NCBI RefSeq assembly: GCF_001886735.1
Contig: NZ_CP018076.1
Location: 1,240,001 to 1,304,000 of the forward strand
Source of the DNA: Sulfitobacter alexandrii
Lineage (GTDB): Bacteria > Pseudomonadota > Alphaproteobacteria > Rhodobacterales > Rhodobacteraceae
Direction of reading: 5' to 3'
DNA length: 64,000 nt
The stretch's first letter is position 1, and each line of letters starts with the position of its first letter. Of this stretch, positions 55,561 through 64,000 are shown one piece after another. A program made the translations under genes and the position numbers. The notes below the pieces were generated by a model, which was given only the letters and a program-made list of their open reading frames with translations, was not told the DNA's origin and searched no databases.

Positions 55561-57246
55561 ATGAGCGAAGCGGACAGATCCTTTGTCGCCGGGCAGATCA
55601 GCGATGCCACCGACGCCTGTCGTCAGGGATGGCGGGTGCTCAAGTCGCAGGGGCCGGGCAAGATCCAGTTCTGGTTCATCGCGCTGGTGATCGGCATCGC
55701 GGCGGGGTTCGCGGCGCTGTTCTTCCGCAAGGGCATCAACTGGCTGCAATCCACCCTTTACGGGACCGACGACGTGAACACGCTGCACAGCTTCCTGTCG
55801 GGGCTGGAGTGGTACTGGGTCGTGATGATCCCGGCCATCGGCGGCCTGATCGTGGGGATCATCCTGCACCATTTCACGCATGACGCGCGGGCGCGGTCTG
55901 TGGCGGACGTGATCGTCGGGTCCGCGCTGCACGAGGGGCGGGTGGAGACACGCGCCGGAATCGCCTCGGCCGTCGCGTCGTGGATCACTCTCAGCACCGG
56001 GGGGTCGTCCGGGCGGGAAGGGCCGGTGGTGCATCTGGCGGCGGTGATCTCGACCAAGATCAGCCGGTTGATCCATGCCGACGGCGTCAACGGCCGCGAC
56101 CTGTTGGGTTGCGCGGTCGCGGCGGCGGTCTCGGCCAGTTTCAACGCCCCGATCGCCGGTGCCCTGTTCGCGCTCGAAGTGGTGCTGCGCCATTTCGCCG
56201 TCCATGCCTTTGCCCCGATCGTCATCGCCTCGGCGGCGGGCACGGTGATCAACCGGCTGGAGTTCGGCGGCGTGACGGAATTCGCCCTGCCGACCTACGG
56301 CGATCTGCAATTCTATGTCGAACTGCCCGCCTTCCTGCTGCTGGGGCTGACCTGCGGGCTGGTGGCGGTGGCGCTGATGCGCAGCATCTTCTGGGCGGAG
56401 GATTTCGGCAACTACCTGCAGGCCCGCACCCGGTTGCCCCGGTGGCTGCGCCCGATGGTGGCGGGCGGGCTGCTGGGCGTGATCGCCCTGTGGTTTCCGC
56501 ATATCATCGGCGTGGGGTACGAGACCACGTCGCGGGCGCTGACCGGGTCGCTGGTGCTGAACGAGGTGATCGTCTTTACCATGCTCAAGGTGGCGGCGGT
56601 GGCGATCACGCTGGGCGGGCGCATGGGCGGCGGGGTGTTTTCGCCCTCGCTGATGATCGGGGCGCTGACCGGTCTGGGGTTCGGGCTCATCGCCACGGGG
56701 GTGTTTCCGGATGTATCCGGATCCTCGACGCTTTACGCGCTGGCGGGCATGGGGGCGGTCGCGGCGGCCGTGCTGGGCGCACCGATCTCGACCACGCTGA
56801 TCGTGTTCGAGATGACGGGCGACTGGCAGACCGGTCTTGCCGTGATGGTGGCGGTGAGCATGTCGACCGCGCTGGGAAGCCGTCTGGTGGACCGCAGTTT
56901 CTTCCTGACCCAGATCGAACGGCGGGGCATCCATCTGGCGGCGGGGCCGCAGGCCTATCTTCTGTCCATGTTCACGGCGGCACGGGTCATGCGGCGACCT
57001 GACGACACCCATGCCGCGAGCGCCGAAGAGTGCTGGCAGCTCATCGACGAGGGGACCTACATCGACGCGACGGCGACGCTCGAATCGGCGCTGCCGATCT
57101 TCGAGAACACGGGCGTGCGGTTCATCCCGGTTGTAACGCTATCCGCCGGTACCAACGCCGAGTTGCTGGGGGCGCTTTTTCACGTCGATGCGCTGAAAGC
57201 GTACAATCGGGCGCTGGCGGCCACGGCGGCCGAAGAACACAGCTAA
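55561..57246 (+). CDS. ClC-family chloride channel/antiporter
   Basis: A 561-residue voltage-gated-type ClC protein with about ten helices. The anion-path motif SGREGPVVHLAA carries the gating glutamate known from E. coli ClcA (E148), and GGGVFSPSLMIGALTG is the conserved third motif. The first motif, normally GSGIP, is replaced here by VGSALHEGRVETRAG. The C-terminal 90 residues form a degenerate single CBS-like domain (YIDATATLESALPIFENTGV). H+/Cl- exchange or channel action cannot be decided. It starts 88 bases after recN. Confidence 0.88.
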   Translation: MSEADRSFVAGQISDATDACRQGWRVLKSQGPGKIQFWFIALVIGIAAGFAALFFRKGINWLQSTLYGTDDVNTLHSFLSGLEWYWVVMIPAIGGLIVGIILHHFTHDARARSVADVIVGSALHEGRVETRAGIASAVASWITLSTGGSSGREGPVVHLAAVISTKISRLIHADGVNGRDLLGCAVAAAVSASFNAPIAGALFALEVVLRHFAVHAFAPIVIASAAGTVINRLEFGGVTEFALPTYGDLQFYVELPAFLLLGLTCGLVAVALMRSIFWAEDFGNYLQARTRLPRWLRPMVAGGLLGVIALWFPHIIGVGYETTSRALTGSLVLNEVIVFTMLKVAAVAITLGGRMGGGVFSPSLMIGALTGLGFGLIATGVFPDVSGSSTLYALAGMGAVAAAVLGAPISTTLIVFEMTGDWQTGLAVMVAVSMSTALGSRLVDRSFFLTQIERRGIHLAAGPQAYLLSMFTAARVMRRPDDTHAASAEECWQLIDEGTYIDATATLESALPIFENTGVRFIPVVTLSAGTNAELLGALFHVDALKAYNRALAATAAEEHS

Positions 57247-57398
57247 GCGTTTCATCTTGCAGGACAGTTACGGCAAAGGCGGCGCGACTGTTTCCGAATC
57301 GGCGCAAATATCCGGCCGCGCCGGCATTTTTTGACTTCCTCAATTCGTTAATAAATTCCTAATCTCGGAAATATGTCAAATTTAAGGAGCGGTCTGCC

Positions 57399-58427
57399 AT
57401 GCTCGCCTATTTCCTTCTTCCCCTTATTGGTTTGGGGCTCATCGGGGCCATTATCAACGACAACAACGACGATGATCCGGTGACCGAGACACCGGAAACC
57501 CCGCAGGAGCCGGAGACGCCGCAGGAGCCTGACCTTCCGGTGACCGAAGGCACGTCGGGCGACGACGTCTATATCGGCACGGGCGGGGACGACCTGTTTC
57601 GTGCGGGCGCCGGCGATGACGTCCTGAACGGCTATGGCGGCGACGACACGCTGGACGGGTCCGCCGGGGACGACAGCATCAACGCGGGCGGTGGTGACGA
57701 CGTGATCGACGGGCGGCAGGGCAATGACACCCTGAGGGGCCGCGAGGAGAACGACACCATCAATGGCGGCTTCGGAGCGGATTCGATCTTTGGCGACGGC
57801 GGCGACGACAGCCTGACCGGCGGCGGACAGGGCGACACCATCTTTGGCGGCCGCGGCGACGATTTCATCGCCGGACAGTTGGGCAACGACCTGCTGGAAG
57901 GCGGGCTGGGTGCGGATACGATCCTCGGCGGCGCGGGGCAGGACACGCTCATCGGCTACCGGACGCCCACCAACGGCACCGAGATTCCCGGCCTCACGGA
58001 CGAGGCGCCGGACGTGCTGGACGGCGGCAACAACAACGACCTGATCCGCGCCAACGACGGCGACATCGTCACCGGCGGCGCCGGGGCCGACATCATCGAG
58101 GCGCTCGGGTTCGATCAGCCCGGCGAGGCGGCGGTCGTGGTCACCGATTTCGACCCGGAGGAGGACGTGCTGGTCCTGGCCGAAAGCCAGGGTGACCCGC
58201 TGAGCATCGAGGCCGACGACAGCCGTCTCGACATCCGCGCGGCGGCCAACGGCACCGACACCGAGGTGGTCTTTGACGGCGTGGTCTGCGCGATATTGCA
58301 GAACACGAATGCCTCGGCGCTGGCGTCGAACACGAACTGGCTGGCGAATGTCATGCAGGTCTCCGACCCGCTGCCGTTGCCCACGCCGCCGAACGTTCCC
58401 GCCGCGCCGGTTCCGCCCGCGGCCTGA
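57399..58427 (+). CDS. Membrane-anchored RTX-repeat calcium-binding protein
   Basis: The 342-residue protein begins with a hydrophobic helix (MLAYFLLPLIGLGLIGAII), a Pro/Glu/Thr linker repeating ETPQEPE, and about nine RTX nonapeptides of the type GGxGDDxIxG (about 60-200). A further domain (VVVTDFDPEEDVLVLAESQG) resembles the beta-roll end cap. A proline-rich tail closes the protein. The ATG follows AAGGAG. Unlike typical RTX toxins it has an N-terminal membrane anchor, so it may be exposed at the surface or in the periplasm. No type I secretion gene is nearby. Confidence 0.8.
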   Translation: MLAYFLLPLIGLGLIGAIINDNNDDDPVTETPETPQEPETPQEPDLPVTEGTSGDDVYIGTGGDDLFRAGAGDDVLNGYGGDDTLDGSAGDDSINAGGGDDVIDGRQGNDTLRGREENDTINGGFGADSIFGDGGDDSLTGGGQGDTIFGGRGDDFIAGQLGNDLLEGGLGADTILGGAGQDTLIGYRTPTNGTEIPGLTDEAPDVLDGGNNNDLIRANDGDIVTGGAGADIIEALGFDQPGEAAVVVTDFDPEEDVLVLAESQGDPLSIEADDSRLDIRAAANGTDTEVVFDGVVCAILQNTNASALASNTNWLANVMQVSDPLPLPTPPNVPAAPVPPAA

Positions 58428-58452
58428 GCGGCGATCACCTGACAAAGGCAGA

Positions 58453-58478
58453 ACGGCGCGGGACATCCCGCGCCGTTC
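58453..58478. terminator. Hairpin between RTX gene and dabA
   Basis: AACGGCGCGGG pairs perfectly with CCCGCGCCGTT (11 bp) around ACAT. It lies between the convergent RTX gene and dabA; the T-tract is weak in both directions. Confidence 0.65.
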
Positions 58479-58507
58479 GTCGTCATGCAGGGACCGGTGC
58501 CGGGGCT

Positions 58508-60877
58508 TTAGGCGGCACTGGCCAGTTCATCCGCGCCGGCAGCGTCTCGCGCCGTCCAGGTGCCGCCCCGGTACCGGCGCCCCAGTCCACCCGTGCCGTC
58601 CATCGTGAACAGGGCCAGCCAGCCGTTGTCGAACAGCGCGCGGACCTGCGGCTGCCGGTCGAGCACACCCGAGATCATCTCTTCGGGGGCATCGACGACG
58701 ACGATCAGGCGGCTGGGCAGGTGGCGCGGCGCGTCGCCGTCGTTGACCGACTGCCATGGCAGCCCGGCCCGCAGCGGCCCGCCGTTGCCTTCGAGGACAC
58801 CGATGCCCCCGACCACGTTGTGCAGCAGCTTGTTGCCGGCGCCGAACATCTCGGGCGCGACGGTCGCGCCGTGGTACTGCAACGCGATCCAGCTCGCCAC
58901 GACTACCGGCGCGGTCAGGATCAGGTCGAGCGTTGCGGCGTCCTTGTCCTGCGTCCAGTCGTAGTCATGCAGGAACACCTGCCCGCCGAGATCATGGCCA
59001 AGGGTGCGGGCGCGGGGTGCGGCGATGAAACCGCGACACCCGGCCAGACCCCATTCCGGGCGCACCTCGGACCAGTCGTGGCCCCGGCGGGCGAGCGACG
59101 CGGGCGTTCCCCGCGGGATCGTGCCCGCGCGCTCGGTCCGCGCCACCAGTCCGGCCCTCGCGAGGGCCGTCTCGAGCCGGCGCAGTGACGCCAGGTGGCT
59201 CTCCGGCACGGTGTCTGCATAAAGGTGTACCGCGTCGGACACCGTATCGTGCAGACCGGCGACGAACTGCGTATCCTCGGGCACCGCGATCTGCCGGTCG
59301 GCGAGCCCCTGACGCACCTGCCGGTCGTTCAGGAGGGCCGCCAGAAGCCGCGCGTTCACGTCGCCCGCGTGACCGCCGCAGGCGCCGCACTGCAGGGCGC
59401 TGGCATGGGGCGCGTTGGTGACCGTCGCCCCGTGCCCGCACAGCAGCACCAGCGGCGCTAAATCCCGCGTCAGGGACATGGCGCGCAGGATGTTCTCGGC
59501 TGCCGCGACCCGTTCCGACAACGGAAGATCGAGCGTCGGGGCGGGCGCATGGGCCGCCCGGCCCGCGATCCCCAGCGCATCGCGCAACAGCTTCCCGACG
59601 TAGAGCGGCCCGGCGGCCTCCACGAAGGCGAAGGCGGAAACCGCCGCGCGCTTGAACCGGCCCCAGGCCCGCACGGCGCGCAGCCGCACCCTTTCGGCGG
59701 TCTCTGCCGGGTCGCCGGCGCCGCCACGGGTTTCGATGCCGGGGTTCAGCAGGATCGGCGCCCGCGCCTCGACGATGTCCGAGGCATAGGCCCGGTGCGC
59801 CACCGGCAGGCCGAAGAAGCCCGCGAAGCCGATGGTCCGGATGCCGTGGTCGGCGGCTTCCAACGCGCGCCTCAGCCGCTCCGACCGGACGTCGATGCAG
59901 AAGGCCGCCTGGATCTCGGACCGGGTGTCCGGCTGGGGAAGGGCGGATGTCGACAGCGTTTCCGCAAGCTCGCGTTCCGCGCTGCGGTCGACGGCGTCCT
60001 GAAGCGCCGCGTCGATCAGCGTGTCTTCATCGGCGTGCACGGGCTGGGCATAGCGCGTCTTTGCCGCCTGCCATGCCGCGGTGCCCGACGGGCCCAACCG
60101 GGCGTGCAGCGCGGCCTCCCACGCGAGGCGAATGGTCAGAAGCTCGAAGAGCGTCGCATCGCGCGTGCCGTCCCGTTCCGCGATCCAGGACAGGTGCCGG
60201 GCGTATTGGCTCCATCCCGGCAGTGTCATCAGCAGCCGGTGAAAGTAGAGCGGCGCCGCTTCGGCGGGGAGGTCCAGCGTCTCGCAGGCCTCGGCAAAGG
60301 CGGTACGGGCGTCCGTGGGCAGCGCCTGCACCTCCTGCGCAAAGCCCGCGAAACCGGCGATGGCGGGCGTGAGGTCGCGACTTGCCTGCGCCTGCCATGA
60401 CGCCCAGGCGCCGACGCGGGGCGCGGGCCAGAAGGCCTGGCCCTGGTCGAAATGCGCCCCGGCCCAGTGGCTGATGCGGTCTTCGACCAGCGCGGGCCAG
60501 TCGATGCCCGTGTCGTTCGCCGCGATCCCGGCCACGGTGGGCAGGGGGCGCGCAGTGTCGCCTGCCCGGTCCAGCGCGTCGCGCAGGGATTGCGCCGCGA
60601 TCCCGTGTGCGGTGGCGGCCTCCTGCAGGTCCATGTCGGTGATCCGGCCTGATTTCAGGCGCTCCGACACCGTCTCCCGCGCGAGGAACATGTTCCCGCC
60701 GCCGACCAGCTTCATCCTTGCCGCGGCAATGGTCCGGTCTTCGCGCGTCTGACCCAGCCACGGATTGACCGCCACGGTGGCTTCGAGCGGAAAGGCGGGG
60801 GGCAACTGTTGCATGGCGTCTTCCGCCGCTGCGAAGAAGCGAAGGGTCTGGCCCGGCCAGGTGATGTGGGTCTTCAT
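58508..60877 (-). CDS. dabA: DabA, zinc subunit of inorganic-carbon transporter (DUF2309)
   Basis: DabA pairs with DabB to take up inorganic carbon, converting CO2 to bicarbonate in a carbonic-anhydrase-like site driven by ion flow. The 789-residue protein has the zinc ligands in the spacing of the characterised DabA (Halothiobacillus): Cys327 and Asp329 in AAFCIDVRSER, His482 in LLCGHGATVTN and Cys497 in ALQCGACGG. Arg331 is also conserved. The open frame continues upstream into dabB, but the true ATG is 60877, overlapping the dabB stop (ATGA). The two are translated together. Confidence 0.93.
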   Translation of the reverse strand: MKTHITWPGQTLRFFAAAEDAMQQLPPAFPLEATVAVNPWLGQTREDRTIAAARMKLVGGGNMFLARETVSERLKSGRITDMDLQEAATAHGIAAQSLRDALDRAGDTARPLPTVAGIAANDTGIDWPALVEDRISHWAGAHFDQGQAFWPAPRVGAWASWQAQASRDLTPAIAGFAGFAQEVQALPTDARTAFAEACETLDLPAEAAPLYFHRLLMTLPGWSQYARHLSWIAERDGTRDATLFELLTIRLAWEAALHARLGPSGTAAWQAAKTRYAQPVHADEDTLIDAALQDAVDRSAERELAETLSTSALPQPDTRSEIQAAFCIDVRSERLRRALEAADHGIRTIGFAGFFGLPVAHRAYASDIVEARAPILLNPGIETRGGAGDPAETAERVRLRAVRAWGRFKRAAVSAFAFVEAAGPLYVGKLLRDALGIAGRAAHAPAPTLDLPLSERVAAAENILRAMSLTRDLAPLVLLCGHGATVTNAPHASALQCGACGGHAGDVNARLLAALLNDRQVRQGLADRQIAVPEDTQFVAGLHDTVSDAVHLYADTVPESHLASLRRLETALARAGLVARTERAGTIPRGTPASLARRGHDWSEVRPEWGLAGCRGFIAAPRARTLGHDLGGQVFLHDYDWTQDKDAATLDLILTAPVVVASWIALQYHGATVAPEMFGAGNKLLHNVVGGIGVLEGNGGPLRAGLPWQSVNDGDAPRHLPSRLIVVVDAPEEMISGVLDRQPQVRALFDNGWLALFTMDGTGGLGRRYRGGTWTARDAAGADELASAA

Positions 60878-62433
60878 TGCATTTCTCCGGTCTTGAGGGT
60901 CCACCGGCCGGAAATCCGGTCCGACATTGCGTTGAGATAGAGGCCGTTCATCAGATGGACCCGCAGGCCCATGGCCGCGGGATGATCGGCCCAAAGGGGG
61001 AAGGTCGACTGCGCCACCGCGGCGACCGCGAAGCTGACCACGGCCAGCGTGATCGCCGCCCAGACCAGTCCGTCGGGCGCGGGCGGGGGCGGCAGGGTGC
61101 CGGCTGCGGCGAGGCTCGCCATTTCCTGCAGGGCGAAGTAGGCGACGGTCGCCGCGATCGACAGGCCGACCGTGCGCCACGCCAGCGCGCGAGGGGCGAG
61201 ACCGGCCATGCCCTGGGCGATCAGGTAGACGACGCCGAAGATCAGGATCGCCCCGAGCGCCGCGGCCTGCGGCGATTTGGAGGGCAGGCCGAAGGCGAGA
61301 CCGACGACCACGTACAAGGCCAGCGCGATGCCGAAGGCGCGGGCCACGGCCCCGAGATGCGGCACCGCGATCGGCCCCGGACGGCGGATCGACGACACTT
61401 CGCCCACCGCCCCGCCAGAGGCGAGGAAGGCGTGGGCCTTGTAGAGCGAATGGGCGACGATGTGCAGCAGGGCCAGCGGAAACAGGGCCAGCCCGCACTG
61501 GAGCACCATGAAACCCATCTGTGCGCAGGTGGACCAGGCAAGCGCGGTCTTGACCGCCGGTTGGGTCAGCGCCACCGAAGCGCCGAGGAGCGCGCTGAAA
61601 CCGCCGACCAGCGCCAGGGCCGCCAGCACGCCGGGCGCGGCCAGAAGCACGTCGGCGAACCGAATCAGAAGGAAGCCGCCCGCGTTCACGACGCCGGCGT
61701 GCAGCAGGGCCGAGACGGGCGTGGGGGCTTCCATGACTTCGGTGAGCCACCCGTGGGTCGGGATCAGCGCAGATTTGAAGATCGCCGCAATGGCCAGCAG
61801 CAGCGCCGCTGCCCAGAGCAGATCCGCACCTGACCCTGCGCGGGCCTGCGCGTTGAGTGCGGCGATGTCACCGGTGCCGGCGCAGGCGATCAGCACCCCG
61901 CAGGCGAGGACCAGCGCGACGCTGGCGACGATGGCGCTCCGCGCCTTCTTGCGGGCTGCCCGTTGGGCGCGCACGCGGTCGGGGTAGTGCAGGAGCAGCC
62001 TGTGCAGGGTCGTCCCGGTGGCGACCCAGCCGATGGCGAGCTGGACGAGGTTGCCGGCACCGACCAGCAGCAGGACGCAGCCGACGGTCGCGGCCATCCA
62101 GCCTAGGAACGCGGGCTGGCGCGCTTCGCCGTCGAGGGCGACGCGGGAGAACCGGAGCACGATCCACCCGACGAAGGCGACGGTCAGCGTCATCGCCACG
62201 CTGACGATGTCGATCCGCTGCGAGAGACCGAAGGTGCCGACGCCGATGAGCGCGCCGGTCGACGGGCCGAGGATCGCGAGGCGCAGGGCCCCCAGCAGAC
62301 CGACGAGAAGCGCCGCGAGCGCGGCAAGCTCGGGCAGGCGCAGGCGCCAGTGGCCGCGCGGCGGTGGCGCAAGATGCATCGCAAGGGCCGAGACGGCCAT
62401 GAGAAGCGGGGCGAGAAGGGGCAGGAACGTCAT
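60874..62433 (-). CDS. dabB: DabB, membrane subunit of inorganic-carbon transporter (NuoL-like)
   Basis: DabB is a proton- or cation-translocating antiporter-like subunit related to NuoL/MrpA. The 519-residue protein has about 13 membrane helices. The NuoL-like core includes AIFKSALIPTHGWLTEVMEA, TPVSALLHAGVVNAGGFLLI and LAWSTCAQMGFMVLQCGLAL, with the conserved Lys and His of proton channels. It precedes dabA in transcription and shares a four-base overlap with it. Divergent LysR and a palindrome 68-86 bases upstream suggest regulation of both. Confidence 0.92.
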   Translation of the reverse strand: MTFLPLLAPLLMAVSALAMHLAPPPRGHWRLRLPELAALAALLVGLLGALRLAILGPSTGALIGVGTFGLSQRIDIVSVAMTLTVAFVGWIVLRFSRVALDGEARQPAFLGWMAATVGCVLLLVGAGNLVQLAIGWVATGTTLHRLLLHYPDRVRAQRAARKKARSAIVASVALVLACGVLIACAGTGDIAALNAQARAGSGADLLWAAALLLAIAAIFKSALIPTHGWLTEVMEAPTPVSALLHAGVVNAGGFLLIRFADVLLAAPGVLAALALVGGFSALLGASVALTQPAVKTALAWSTCAQMGFMVLQCGLALFPLALLHIVAHSLYKAHAFLASGGAVGEVSSIRRPGPIAVPHLGAVARAFGIALALYVVVGLAFGLPSKSPQAAALGAILIFGVVYLIAQGMAGLAPRALAWRTVGLSIAATVAYFALQEMASLAAAGTLPPPPAPDGLVWAAITLAVVSFAVAAVAQSTFPLWADHPAAMGLRVHLMNGLYLNAMSDRISGRWTLKTGEMQ

Positions 62434-62500
62434 CGAAATCCTCCGAGGCTGGAACTCCGGACGATCTAGAAGACGTGTGTCATGAAGAAAAATACATTGT

Positions 62501-62519
62501 TATGAACATTTCGTTCATA
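62501..62519. promoter_or_regulatory. Palindromic LysR-type operator between dabB and lysR
   Basis: TATGAAC-N5-GTTCATA is a perfect 7-bp inverted repeat in an AT-rich island (62484-62530). It lies 13 bases before the LysR start and 68 bases before dabB. This is the expected position for a LysR recognition site that represses its own gene and activates dabB. Confidence 0.65.
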
Positions 62520-62532
62520 TAAACAGAACGAT

Positions 62533-63429
62533 ATGCGCCTGAACTATCACCACCTGCGGTACTTCTACGAGGTCGCCCTCGAAGGGAACCTGACCCGCGC
62601 GGCGGAGCGGCTGAACCTGTCGCAATCGGCGCTGTCCACGCAGATACGGACACTGGAGGACCGGCTGGGGCACGCCCTGTTCGACCGCGGGGGGCGCAGC
62701 ATGACCCTGACCGAAGCGGGGCGCATCGCGCTGGATCACGCGGAGCGCATCTTCGATGTGGGCGACGATCTGGTCGGCACCCTGATCGGAGCAGGCGCGA
62801 CCGGCGCGCCGCTCAGGGTCGGTGCGCTGTCGACGTTGTCACGCAATTTCCAACTGCGGTTCCTGCAGCCGGCGCTGTCGGAGGGGGCCGAACTGGTCCT
62901 GTCGTCCGGCGGCAGCGGGACGCTGTTGCGCGCGCTGGAAGACCTCGCGCTGGACGTTGTGCTGCTGACCGATCCGCCGCCGCGTGACAGTTTCCCCGAC
63001 CTCGTGGCGCATCGGATCGCGGAACAGCCGGTGGGGCTGCACGGCACGGCCGCGCGCGTGGCCCATGACACCTTGGCGGACCTGCTGAGCACCGAGCCGG
63101 TCATCGTGCCCACCGAAAGCTCGATCCGGACCGGATTCGACAGCCTCGTGTCGCGCCTGGGGGTCACGCCCCGGATCGCGGCGACGGTGGACGACATGGC
63201 GATGGTTCGTCTGCTGGCGCGCAACGACGTGGGGCTGGCCATCACGCCCGCCGTGGTGCTGGCGGACGAACTGGCGCAGGGCATGCTGTTCAGCGCGCCC
63301 TTTCCGCTTGATATCGTGGAAAGTTTCTACGCGGTGACCGCCCCGCGCAGTTTTCCCCATCCCCTGATCGAAAGGCTGCTGGCCCCGCGCCCGGAACCGT
63401 CCGGGCGCGCCGCATCGACGGTCGGCTGA
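62533..63429 (+). CDS. LysR-family regulator (NhaR-like), divergent from dabBA
   Basis: The 298-residue protein has a LysR winged helix at residues 1-65 (NYHHLRYFYEVALEGNLTRA, then LSQSALSTQIRTLEDRL). An effector domain follows at about 90-290, with two periplasmic-binding-like lobes. The N-terminus is closer to NhaR than to typical LysR members, in line with ion or pH sensing. LysR genes are often adjacent to dabAB loci and may sense CO2 or bicarbonate status. The effector is unknown. Confidence 0.9.
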   Translation: MRLNYHHLRYFYEVALEGNLTRAAERLNLSQSALSTQIRTLEDRLGHALFDRGGRSMTLTEAGRIALDHAERIFDVGDDLVGTLIGAGATGAPLRVGALSTLSRNFQLRFLQPALSEGAELVLSSGGSGTLLRALEDLALDVVLLTDPPPRDSFPDLVAHRIAEQPVGLHGTAARVAHDTLADLLSTEPVIVPTESSIRTGFDSLVSRLGVTPRIAATVDDMAMVRLLARNDVGLAITPAVVLADELAQGMLFSAPFPLDIVESFYAVTAPRSFPHPLIERLLAPRPEPSGRAASTVG

Positions 63430-63435
63430 CGCCGG

Positions 63436-63780
63436 TCAGATCCGTTCGACGGTGATTTCATCCAGCGGATAGAAGGCAAGGTGATCCTTGATCTCGGCCA
63501 CGTCCTGCTTGGGATCCTCGTAGGACCAGACCGCGTTTTCCAGTGTACGGCTCTTGGTCACGACGGAATAATAGGCCGCATCGCCCTTGTGGGGGCAGTG
63601 GGAGCTATGGTCCGTCCGGTCGAGGAAGGCCATCGCGATGTCCTCGCGCGGGAAGTAGATCACGGGATCGTAGTCGCCTTCGGCCAGTTCAAGGGCATTG
63701 TTGCTCTCGCCCAGCACGGCGCCGCCCGCCCGAACGCTCCAGGTGCCTTCTGCCTTGGTGATCTTGATATGGTCTGCCAT
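63436..63780 (-). CDS. DUF427 protein
   Basis: A 114-residue single-domain protein of the DUF427 family: ESNNALELAEGDYDPVIYFP, DRTDHSSHCPHKGDAAYYSV and NAVWSYEDPK are the family landmarks. Its function is unknown. No signal peptide or membrane helix is seen. It ends 7 bases from the end of the LysR gene (convergent) and is 24 bases downstream of the aminopeptidase gene on the same strand. Confidence 0.88.
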   Translation of the reverse strand: MADHIKITKAEGTWSVRAGGAVLGESNNALELAEGDYDPVIYFPREDIAMAFLDRTDHSSHCPHKGDAAYYSVVTKSRTLENAVWSYEDPKQDVAEIKDHLAFYPLDEITVERI

Positions 63781-63804
63781 GCTCTCCCCCTTGCTCGACG
63801 GCCG

Positions 63805-64000
63805 TCACAGCGGCGCGGTGGCGGCATCCAACCACAGTTTTGTTTCAGGCGATACCCGCGACCCGATTTTTTCCGCGACGTCCGCATGATACCGGTTGAG
63901 CCAGTCGATATGGGCGGGTTCCAGCATGTCGGGCAGGATCAGCCGCCGGTCGATGGGGGCGAAGCTGAGCGTTTCCCAGTGCAGCATCGCGCGGTGGTCG
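63805..64000 (-). CDS. C-terminus of Xaa-Pro aminopeptidase (M24), cut by window edge
   Basis: Only the last 65 or so codons are present; the gene continues beyond the right edge. The residues MLHWETLSFAPIDRRLILPD and LNRYHADVAEKIGSRVSPET match the end of the M24B aminopeptidase P family, in which the conserved Glu of ETLSFAPID is a metal ligand. The short separation from the DUF427 gene suggests one transcript. Confidence 0.78.
   Translation of the reverse strand, partial: DHRAMLHWETLSFAPIDRRLILPDMLEPAHIDWLNRYHADVAEKIGSRVSPETKLWLDAATAPL

Noticed and set aside
60878..61750. Extension of dabA to a 1080-residue protein by reading upstream through dabB.
   Set aside because: The extra N-terminal part is the antisense-like, out-of-frame reading of dabB, with low-complexity Arg/Gly. 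The true DabA start (MKTHITWPGQ) overlaps the dabB stop.

Overview
The window is GC-rich chromosomal DNA from an alphaproteobacterium, almost certainly a marine Rhodobacterales (Roseobacter-type) species. The support is the gene order of the mraZ-to-ftsZ division and wall cluster with its two DUF2484 genes, a DUF1127 gene flanked by CCUCCUCCC-loop (cuckoo-type) small RNAs, GANTC sites, an Irr-type operator at dps and an ectoine hydroxylase. No tRNA, rRNA, CRISPR array, prophage or insertion sequence was seen.

Layout. (1) 1-12.6 kb: metabolic and regulatory genes: two tiny membrane proteins, ilvC, two coupled Lrp/AsnC regulators, a class V PLP aminotransferase, a UbiH-type hydroxylase, a frameshifted HAD nucleotidase, a GntR regulator, an MshEN-glycosyltransferase fusion, carA, a YqeY protein, a zinc protease, a DUF2244 protein and dps. 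(2) 12.6-14.2 kb: a compressed leftward operon of start/stop-overlapping small genes including hemP, with iron-type palindromes at both ends. (3) 14.4-22.6 kb: pyruvate carboxylase, a doubly frameshifted lldD, a PAS protein and uvrD. (4) 22.6-23.6 kb: a 181-bp foldback sequence, four cuckoo hairpins, the DUF1127 gene, and a second two-hairpin cuckoo unit with its own terminator. (5) 23.7-27.1 kb: the Mrp iron-sulfur carrier, a membrane protein and a CAP-domain RTX protein. (6) 27.1-55.5 kb: a 1-kb leader with MraZ-like boxes, a DnaA box and a terminator just before mraZ, then rsmH-ftsL-ftsI-murE-murF-mraY, murD, ftsW-murG-murC, two DUF2484 genes, a third small membrane gene, murB-ddl-ftsQ-ftsA-ftsZ, lpxC, bamD and recN. 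glsA, a YhiN-type flavoprotein and an orphan ectD lie between the wall genes. (7) 55.5-64 kb: a ClC channel, an anchored RTX-repeat protein, the DabA/DabB bicarbonate-uptake pair with a divergent LysR regulator, a DUF427 protein and the end of an aminopeptidase P gene.

Functionally, the wall cluster carries lipid II synthesis (mraY and the mur genes), septal transpeptidation and flipping/polymerisation (ftsI, ftsW) and the early divisome (ftsQ, ftsA, ftsZ), followed by outer-membrane genes (lpxC, bamD). DabAB may supply bicarbonate for carboxylases such as the pyruvate carboxylase and carbamoyl-phosphate synthase encoded here; this is inference. The two frameshifted genes carry three single-base losses, all in six-G tracts, so sequencing error must be excluded before calling them pseudogenes.
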